A stretch of DNA of 64,000 nt. It comes from Syngnathus acus. Its lineage: Eukaryota; Chordata; Actinopteri; Syngnathiformes; Syngnathidae. This document shows positions 55,462 through 64,000 of this stretch, piece by piece. Within the stretch, counting starts at the first letter, position 1. Each line of letters starts with the position of its first letter. Under the pieces are notes generated by a model, which was not told the origin of the DNA, searched no databases, and saw nothing but the letters and a program-made list of their open reading frames with translations. Where the stretch lies: positions 4,704,342-4,768,341 of the forward strand of contig NC_051090.1 in NCBI RefSeq assembly GCF_901709675.1, given 5' to 3'. The position numbers were made by a program, and so were the translations under genes.

Positions 55462-58400
55462 ATGTTGGCGGCGGAGGCACCATCAGCGGAGGGACACTTG
55501 GCAGCTTCAACACCCCGTAGACGAGGTATGCTAATGTCACTAGCATGTTGATGGTGTATCGGAATATACTTGTAAATGTCGGTTTATTTTTTGACCTTTT
55601 CCTTTTATATGGTGGCATGTGTAACTTACAAATATGTAAACTCGCTTGGCAGTTTCGCCTTTGGCCTCGCGAAAATGCTAACTTTCGTCGCCTCTACGCG
55701 GTTAGTCAAAGTTATCGGTGAGACCAAACTACCAGTCAAATGTTGACGTTAAATGATACGAAACGTAATTTGGTTGACGTTGGTTCAACTGTCCGGCTCG
55801 GTTCATGTCGCCGTGTATAACGGGTGTCACCCTTCCCGCACCGGCAACCTATCATCGGCAGGCCCCTCGCCGTTTAAAGGTGTTCGAACACGGAATGATA
55901 CAGCTGGAGCCGCCGCTGTCCGGTTGGCCTTCTTAGGCTAGTTTTGCTAAGCTAACCGAATCCACATTGTGTTCGACGACCTAATTCATTATGTATTTGG
56001 CTCAGATCTTTTATTTGTTCTGGAAATCGTAGTTGTTTATTAAAGACTTCTTGACGGCAACGCAGCTTTCTTTTCGGCTTCGTAGAGTCAACGGTTTGTT
56101 GGTTCATCGTTGTTATTGCACCACTGGGTGGCGGGAGAACAAATCAATAACAAAACCATTTGTAACAAAATGGGCACCATTATTCATGTAAATGAACGTC
56201 AGATGCATTGCAACACCTGCCATGAAAGGTCAAGTGGAACACAGTGATCACTACTTTTTTTAAACCAAGACCTGGCCCCCCATATTTATTATTGCCTGTG
56301 AATATTTAATACATTGTATATTTGTTTTCAATGTTCTTTTTCTTTCCGTTTCTATTTAGCTATGGATTGTAAACCTACTAAGGCCAACAAGAAACTGGTA
56401 CAAGGTAAATATGGACCCAAAAAAGCACTTGATTAGCGGGCACCCACTCCACTCACCCATTTGTACGCAATCAATTCAAAACTCAATTTTCCATAATAAT
56501 TATTCCTCACCATATTCATAACAACCATTTCCAGTAACTCTACTTTTTTTGTTTTTGTCGCACGCAGCTCGCCTCCCCTTCAAGCGCCTGAACCCGGAAC
56601 TAAAAGAAAACAAGGCATCGCCGAAGCGCCCCTGTGCACATGTTTTCCCTGAAACAGGAGTTTCTGACAGAGAGAATGACATAGAGTCCTCCCCTCTCCC
56701 CCTGTCCAGTAGACCCCCCTTGGTTAATGGCTGTGGGCCCCTTGATTGCTTCCTCAGCAAAAGGCGCCCTTCAGCCTCAGACGAGAACATTATCGATCTG
56801 ACCGACGACGGCCCTTCTCCCATCAAGTGCCAAGATCCTTTCGTCACCCCTCGTCGCACGTTAAAAGACAGACCAAGCAGCAGGGACACGAGCCTGTCTT
56901 GTGAGGAATCCAAATGCCTGGATCGCACCGCTGACACACACACGTCAGACTGCGATGAAATCCCGGAAAATAAAGACGACGATATCGTGGTGGCGGCCGA
57001 GGAGGTCGAGGAGGATGGGATCGTACCGCTCGATACAACGCAAGACACCGACAGCGAGCCGGAAGAGCAGAATGCGTCGGGGAACGTGTCCAGTGTTGGC
57101 AACAAGTCAACTCTATCAAACTTGTCAGATAATTCCACGCCGGAGAGGACTAAAAATGACGAGCACACACCCTCCACCACGCCTACTACAGTATGTGCTC
57201 GCATGATCGCGTGCCTCTCACACCTTGTCCTAGAAAGGCTCTTTGTGCAGTAAAGAGCAGCTCGCAATGGATGGATGAATTTTTCCCTTGATTGTTCTTT
57301 GCATATAATTCGTTTTAGGTTTGCAGTTCTAGTGATGACCTATGAACTGACTGGCCAGCAACATAAAAAATGTTAATCTTCCATCATCTGAGTTTTGACC
57401 AGAGCGATAAAATTTGCACCTTTCTGTCAAATTAAATCAGATTTTTCCCTTCTAGGAACTAACAAGCACTCCTAAAATCCCTGTTGATAGCAAGAAGATA
57501 AAAAGACGCTCGCTAAAGGTGAATCAAACTGGGATCATATTTTTTCTTAAAATAATTTTATGGTCTTAGATTGTGTGACATTATTTAGCCGTTACTGAAT
57601 AGAAAAATCAAGGTTCTTGTTTGCCCCCCCACACCCCTTACAGAGTCCTCAAGAGCAAGAAGAGCTACTTCGGCTACGCCAGGAGAAAGCGCGGCAAAAG
57701 GAAGAGGCCAAGTCAGCCAAGGAGAAAAAGAGGGAAGAGAGCCGCAAGCGGAAGGAGGAGCGCGAAAGGGAAAAACGAGAGAAGAAGGAAAAGGATGAGC
57801 GAGAGAAGCGGGAGAAAAGGGAGAAGGAGGAGCGGGAAAAAGCTGAGAAGCTAAAAGCCAAGGAGGAGCAGCGCAAATCCAAGCTGGAGTGAGTCACGCC
57901 GCCGCAAGGTTCCAGCATCCTGTTTTTTATTTGACTGCTCAGTGTTTTTAAACACATTTCTATCACAGGGCCAAGCTTGAGGAGAAACGCAAGAAAGAGG
58001 AGGAGAAACGGATGAAGGAAGAGGAGAAGCGAGTGAAAGAAGAGAAAGACGTGAGTTCATATGACGAAAGCGCATTTCTCTCGACAAAAAATTTCATCTT
58101 GTTCCTTTTATCAAAAACTAACTTTGTTTACAGTTCTTTTTAACTTTGACTTTTTCAGCGTCTAAAAGCAGAGAAGGCCGAGATCACAAGGTTTTTCCAG
58201 AAACCCATAACCCCGCAGGCTCCAAAGGTGAGTTGAGTTTCCCCGTGGGGATGTCACCCAACTGTTGAAGCCCCCCCCCCCCCCCTTTTATGCAGAACTC
58301 ATGAATCTGCTTCCCCTTGTCAGACTCTCGCAGTGGCTTGTGGGAAGTTTGCGCCCTTCGAGATCAAGTACAACATGTGCATGGCGCCGTTGTGCCGGGT

Positions 58401-60687
58401 ACAATGCGAGGAGTCTGCCTTGGAGGAACTGGACCGATATTTGTTGCACCCCAGCGACAGACCGTGTTCACTGAAGGACTGGATCAACCAGAAACCTCGA
58501 CGCTCTGACCCTACCAGACCCAGAGTGGCCATCCCTGAGAGGTGAGATATTTGAATTGCACTGCTCCTTTTTGCAGGCTTTGAGAAACAATTGGGGACCA
58601 TTTAAAAAAACGGATTTAACATAGATTGAACTATTTTGCGCTCTCAGCGATTGTATAGCCGTCGATGGGCCCAAACCGGAAGGCGTGCCGGACCGCAAAC
58701 TGTACGGACCGATGAAACTGCTGCTGTTTCGTGAGAACCACCGCCCAGCTTACTGGGGCACCTGGAGGAAGAAGAGTTTGCACATCTCCCCACGCTGCCC
58801 CCTCAGGAAAGACACGGTAAGACCACATTCCGCTTTCAAGTGCCACAACACTGCAAGCGAGTCAAAAGCGTTTGTCATTGTCGCGGGCTCATTCATACTG
58901 TCGTGTTCCCTTTGAACGGCAGGATTTGTTGGACTATGAGGTGGATAGCGATGAAGAGTGGGAGGAAGAGGAACCTGGGGAGTCCCTCTCACACAGTGAA
59001 GGGGTGAGTTTGTGGACAAATGAGTTGATGCCAGATGGCATTGCCCAAATTTGGATTTTCTCTGCATCGGTGGCTAGCTTGGAAACCTTCTTAAATTGTG
59101 AATTGTGTTAAGATTTGTTATGTTTAAATCTGTTACCCTTTTCAGGAGGATGAGGATGAAGGAGGTGAGGACGACGATGACAACGACGGGTTCTTTGTTC
59201 CTCACGGCTATCTCTCGGACGACGAGGGCGCACTTGAAGAAGTGGTATGATGGTCATCAGATGGATTTTATTTTTTTAATATAGCTTGCTGTCCTAACAG
59301 CCATGCTCCTCTGCAGGATGGCGGTGACCTAGAAAAGCAGAAACTGCAGCAGAGGCTGAAAGCCAGGGAGTGGGAAGAGCTGATGTCCACCAAGAACAAG
59401 ATGAAGGTGCTCCAGCCGGTGGTGAGGGGCTGCCTCTGGGAGGGCGACGGGCCCATCTCGGATCTTCTGCAATCATACGCCGTGTGCCTCATCGAACCAT
59501 TACCCAAAGCTGAAATGAGCCCCAGCCCAGAGGAGCAGGCTGAAAAGAGCAAAAGAAAAGCACAGTGTAAGTGTGAAGGGTATTTTGTTGACTTACCTTT
59601 TTTTGCACCAACTTAACCTGTACTATTTTGATCAACTTTTTCTCAACAGTGCTTGGCCAGCTGTTGCCGCTGCTTCACGGCAACCTGAACAGCAGTAAAG
59701 TCATTATCACAGAGTTTCAGGAACATTGTCGCCAGAAAACCACGTCCAGCTCGCCGCCTCCTCAACTGTCCAGCCCAGAAAGCTCGGCGGAGGTGCCCAC
59801 TCGGTAAAGCCATAGCTTCTTTACGGTGTCTGTCAATCATCTGTATTATTATTGCATTTCATAAAACCAGTATAGATATTATTATTTTTTACATTCCTTT
59901 AATCCTTAGCAGAAATTGTAGTTTACGATCCCCATTTCTCCTCAGAACACAGTTGAAGCGTTTAATCCAGAGCAATGCCGTTTATGAGAAGCGCTCCACC
60001 TACCGACGCTGCTGCTGGTACGTACACGCGGACGTCCTGTCCCGCTTTGGTCTGGAGGCTCTCCCGGTGCCCGGCCAGTGGTCCTACGTGACCAGCGGCG
60101 CACGGGAGGAGTCGCGCGAGGAAGCGGCCACGGGCTCCGAGGGCAACTCTCCCAACACGCCGCAGACTCTTTCCGTCACGTCGGCGGCGTCCAAGAGGAA
60201 AAGCACCGGCAGCATGTCCATCACCAAATTCATGAAGCGATGTAACGGCCGAGAACAGGTAACTAATTTTAATAGATTTAAAAAAAAAAAAAACTGCAAC
60301 ATTTTTAGCTCACATTGTCTGTTGTAATGTCTGTTAGACAGAAGAAATGGAGACTGACGGTTTTCAAGCTGACGCAGAGGACGATGACGATGATTGCATC
60401 ATTGGTATGCAAAGTGGTGAGCCAAAAAAAAAGTCTCTAATAATTATATAAATCTATAATAATTATCATGCATATACCTATTATTAATCACAATTAGGAG
60501 TTTAGGTGTTTGTTTTTGAACAGTCTATCGAAATGAAAATTTGGTTAACCAAACGTGGCCGTTATACTCCGTAGGCACAGCCGGAGAGAATTCCTTCACT
60601 AAGGGAAGCGGCATGATGGAAGTCACCCCGTCCGACACAGCCGCTCTCCCAGTGGCCAGCGCTGCTCCAACACTAGCCACAGCCTAA
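55462..60687 (+). CDS. chaf1a: Chromatin assembly factor 1 subunit A (p150)
   Basis: Sixteen coding exons: 55462-55525, 56360-56404, 56568-57190, 57456-57518, 57644-57888, 57969-58050, 58159-58227, 58324-58541, 58648-58816, 58923-59003, 59146-59244, 59317-59566, 59650-59803, 59946-60258, 60338-60404, 60575-60687; 884 residues (human 956). It is the large subunit of CAF-1, which deposits H3-H4 on newly replicated DNA through PCNA. Seen in order: AMDCK...ARLPFKRLN near the N-terminus, IIDLTDD (SUMO-interaction type), a Lys/Glu/Arg-rich KER helix (about 270-374), PCNA-binding ITRFFQKP (383-390), the histone-binding acidic part (DYEVDSDEEWEEEEPGESLS, then DGFFVPHGYLSDDEG), and the C-terminal winged-helix region (LKRLIQSNAVYEKR, CWYVHADVL, SITKFMKR). 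Poly(A) signal 61,129-61,134. Confidence 0.97.
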
Positions 60688-62060
60688 ACAGAAAGCAAGG
60701 TGCTTGCCGGCTTCCTCGCTCTGGTCGTCTTTGTCCTCCTCCGTGAGCATGGTAAGGGAAGTGAAATGGCGCATTGTGCTCACGCCGGCATTGCCAAGGT
60801 CTCTCGGGCATGCGTGGTGTGTTTTCACGTTTCAGACAGTTGTGGCGGACCACTCATGATGAAAAGCGTCCAAAAAACAGCATTATTTACATTTTAGAAA
60901 TTGAGTACTGATGTTATGTATATAGACTGCCAGAAGTCAGGTTCAGATTTAAGGTGCCTCCATTTGTTTACTCTTGTGCCATTTACGTCGATTCTTTCCA
61001 AACCCCGGATACCTCACTGGAGTAGCTGCTAGACCTGTACTTGTACAGTTAGATCCAGTGAAGAAATGTTTTATATAAAAACGCGTTTTGCAAGCATACT
61101 TGAATAAGAAAAGAAATCATTAAACGGAAATAAAATGGTTGCATTATGTTTTCATTTTTTCAAAATTGAAATACTGTACAGTCGGTGTCTACCAAAATAA
61201 AAATGCAGGATATTACCAGAGGATAAGTGCTGTTGTCACTTGTTTGGCAGACAAGGCCTTCTACCGGTCCTAGATTGTTTTCCATTGGGATCAATGAAAA
61301 AATTTGTTTGTCCAGAACCGAGTCAACATTCCCAAATGCTAACTCCCAAAAGGAAAACAAATCTAGGGGAAAATTGGGGAACAAATGAGGCTCACAAATC
61401 TGTCCTGATGCAAGCAATTGTTTATTTCAGGCAGAACAGGTTGACAAACCGCTCACCCATTTCCAAAACCGTAGAACACGTGGGGATTTAATAGTTGATT
61501 AGCATTAAGGTGACAATAACCACATCGCCCCGTGACTCACTAAATCTACGTTAGTGTTTGATAGAAAGACGAGCAATGTGAGGTAGTCGTCACCTTTATC
61601 CACCATTAGATTGGAAGAAAATAAAGTGTATTAACTCCCCCCTAGAGTGTTTGTGTGTACATAAAAACAAAATAAAGGCATCATCAAGTTAAACGATGAA
61701 GTCCAAGATTAAATCAAATACTGAAGCGTGACCGGGATTTTCTTTTGATTTTGCATGAAATTTAGTAGATGTTTGATACAAACAAGAACAATTCACAGAC
61801 CTTGTTTTTTTTTCTTTTCTACATTGACACATGCAAGCCCCATGGTGCGGTTTGAATAATTGTCAAGTAAGCTTAAATGGAAACATGAATCGCTTTCTCT
61901 TTTAGTCTGTTGGATGCCGTGAGCAAAGGTTAGCGCTTGTTAGACGATGAACAACAACGGTAATAAATACGAGCGTAACAGTTGGTGAGGGGCAGTTTCA
62001 TGCCCGGCCGGCGATGCCAGGGAGGAAAGTTGGCATGGACTCGGTGTGCGCTCGCTCGAT
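60688..62060. other. Convergent 3' region, chaf1a / ubxn6
   Basis: 3' untranslated sequence of chaf1a (AATAAA at 61,129-61,134) faces that of ubxn6 on the minus strand (AATAAA complement at 61,421-61,426, about 640 bp past its stop). No other gene. Confidence 0.6.
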
Positions 62061-63781
62061 TCAGCTCAAGTTGCGAATGGTCTCCAGCAATTCCGGTTTG
62101 AGGAGGGCTGAGCTTTTACCGCCTGCTGCCGCAATGTCTGCCTGCACGGCTGCGTCCCAGGCTAATGTGAGTAGAGCCGTGGGCACCTTTCAGAAAAAAA
62201 AACCCCACACACATTCTGGATTGAGGCTACATGATATTTACATATCTCTTGGCGTCACTCACCAGGTTGCACTCGACCAGAGCCAGGTCCTCGGACTCCT
62301 GCAACTTGTGACCACCGGGAGCGATGAGCTCAAAGGGCTGCCAGCCGTCCACCAGGGAGTCTCGCACGAAGCTGAACAGCACCGGAAGCCGGTCCCAGGC
62401 GTAGAACGTCCCTGAGGTCAGACGTAGTGTTAAAATATGATTTTAAAACATTGCCTGTTCAATTGTATGACTTGAGGTTCCATCTGTGCCTATTGTGTGA
62501 TGTACGTACCCTGGAGCAGGTTTCCATCGGGCAACCGAATGCGGAGCAGAGTGTAGTTGTACTTCCTCCTCTCCCTTTGCTCATCTCGCTCCCTCATGGC
62601 TTTGGTACGAAGTACGGAGTTCTTCTCCACTAAGTCACTCCTAACACACATGAATTAAAAGTCTTCATCCTGAAACGAGACTCTCCAAATTGCAGATTTC
62701 AACCTCATCTGCTGCTCCCTCTTGATCTCTTCGGCGCTCAGGTTGTAGAACTCAGACGGCAGCTCAAAGCGGGTTGCGTTGTTCGACGGTCGGAAGACTT
62801 GAGCCTGCCGGTCCAGTTGCGCTCTGACGGGCTCGCCGCGCTGCAAACGATCCCGCCGCTCCTTCATCAGCTCCAGGGCGTCGGAACTCTGCTCGGGCAA
62901 CACCAGGAACTCCTCTTCTTCTTCTAAACTCCGGTAAGCACAAGTGTGAGTAGAGGTATTTCACTTTTTAATACAGTTGTGTTTTGTATTTGGTCAAACT
63001 CCCGCGGTGATCGATTTACCTTGACCGTCGACAGGAAGCATCGTGCTTGTAAATCCAAGAGCCTGCAGGAACTCTCTCGTGCCTTCCACACAGTGCACTT
63101 TTTCCTAAAAAACAAAACACATGTAATGTAGTCTTTAAACCTACAGATGGCAGTAGTCCAGTCAATTAAACAGGCAAGCCATACCTGAAAGACTTTGTTG
63201 CTTAGTTTAATCTTCCTGTATTTCTCTTCTGAAGGATTCTTACAAATATTTTCAACATATCTGGAAAAGAAGGAGTAAAATGTTTTTGGCCTCCAAGAGG
63301 CATTTGATATTTTCAGGCATCTTACTTGCTCATGATGTCCACTGCTGCTTTCACCTTCTCTTTGTCTTTGTTGAACGTGTGAATCATCATGACGGATGCT
63401 TCCACGTCGTCCTCCTCAAACCGCTGATACCAACAAAACAGAGTTAGTAATCATGGTGGCTTTCACACACATGAATCTTTTTAGGCATACCATCAAAATG
63501 GCCTCTTTTATGTGGGCATCCCGTTGGCTCTTTGTTAGGAGGGCTCCTGTTAGCGGGCAGGTGAAATACACGCCAGTCACCGAGAGATGCTCTTTCACGG
63601 CAATGTCGGTTCCCTGTCGGTGTTGGGGAGAACTTGAACTATGCTTTTGTTTCATAACTAGTTGTTTTTTTACTTTCTCAGTCAGAAATATTGAGGATGA
63701 TTCAAACTCAATGTACCTCTGCAGTTGTCGCCTTGTCTCTTTCTGCCACAGCAGCGGCTTCGGCCTCCAGCTCTCGTTTCA
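62061..63781 (-). CDS. ubxn6: UBX domain-containing protein 6, 5' end missing
   Basis: Nine visible coding exons, high to low: 63717-63781, 63491-63613, 63326-63423, 63185-63260, 63020-63104, 62704-62923, 62510-62640, 62263-62411, 62061-62186; the last 357 codons (human 441). The N-terminal VCP-interaction segment lies beyond the right edge. UBXN6 (UBXD1) is a p97/VCP cofactor in endolysosomal sorting and turnover. Seen: GVYFTCPLTGALL, then the PUB domain (KYVENICKNPSEEKYRKIKL, FQEKVHCVEGTREFLQALGF), a linker with ELPSEFYNLSAEEIKREQQ, then the UBX domain (YNYTLLRIRLPDGNLLQGTF, PFELIAPGGHKL) and the end LLKPELLETIRNLS. Head-to-tail order with chaf1a matches human 19p13.3. Confidence 0.95.
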
Positions 63782-64000
63782 CTGTGAAATATGAGCACAC
63801 TTTTATTTTTACATTACATACTTTTGTAACAACCACATGTGTTCATCAAATACTAATACGTCCAGTCTCTAAATGTTTCACAAAATATTCTTTCTTGAGT
63901 CAGGCACTTGCAATATTTTATGAAGAGCAACTGACTGTTGGTGCGACAGTGACAAAGCTGGCATTTGCAGCATTATTACTCATCTACGTGTAAAATAAAG
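63782..64000 (-). other. ubxn6 intron running off the window
   Basis: No further ubxn6 exon is visible; the acceptor (tttcacag) lies just above 63,781. The donor and first exons are outside the window. Confidence 0.7.

Noticed and set aside
56844-57206. Other open frames of 91-101 codons inside chaf1a exon 3
   Set aside because: Shadows of the chaf1a frame; arginine- and serine-rich by composition, without splice support.
56500-57267. 255-codon open frame on the minus strand
   Set aside because: It is antisense to the long exon 3 of chaf1a. The plus-strand frame carries the family motifs (LPFKRLN, IIDLTDD) and proper splice sites.
62510-62629. Alternative acceptor (cttag|TGGAG) in ubxn6
   Set aside because: It breaks frame with the preceding exon; the acceptor at 62,640/62,641 gives MRSDLVEKNSVLRTK, matching the family.

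Overview
This is nuclear DNA from a ray-finned (teleost) fish with a compact genome. The genes are split by many introns, mostly 70-120 bp, with canonical GT-AG borders, and their proteins align closely to vertebrate orthologues. Coordinates below come from reading exon/intron borders by eye; reading-frame phase was checked across every junction and total lengths match the families. I cannot name the species. A percomorph is likely from the compactness, but that is inference.

Layout. Positions 1-13,800 form a gene desert with microsatellites, homopolymers, AT-rich stretches that look like non-coding conserved DNA, and two weak exon candidates. From 14 kb on, the window is gene dense: NR2C2AP (+) and RFXANK (-), tail to tail; MARCHF2 (-); two tandem RAB11B-type genes (-); STAP2 (+) and FSD1 (-), tail to tail; an array of five fetuin-like double-cystatin genes, the first inverted (-) and four in tandem (+); a single-V-domain immunoglobulin receptor (+) that best fits TMIGD2/CD28H by position and architecture; SCAMP4 (-); CHAF1A (+); and the 3' two thirds of UBXN6 (-), cut by the right edge.

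Context. Nearly all recognisable genes are human chromosome 19p13 genes, but they come from several separate human segments (NR2C2AP-RFXANK; MARCHF2-RAB11B; TMIGD2-FSD1-STAP2-CHAF1A-UBXN6; SCAMP4), brought together here within 50 kb. The fetuin-like array is the foreign insert: human fetuins are on 3q27. The genes are not an operon. They cover MHC-II transcription (RFXANK), membrane traffic (MARCHF2, RAB11B x2, SCAMP4), signalling adaptors and receptors (STAP2, the Ig receptor), microtubule association (FSD1), chromatin assembly (CHAF1A) and p97 cofactor function (UBXN6).

Most notable: the inverted-plus-tandem fetuin-like cluster, with mirrored promoters at fixed spacing and a stop-free, multiple-of-three intron 4 in all five copies; an AT-AC (U12-type) intron in NR2C2AP; a gene-conversion-like patch limited to exons 2-3 of the two RAB11B copies; and a foldback transposon with 8-bp flanking repeats in the Ig-receptor intron.
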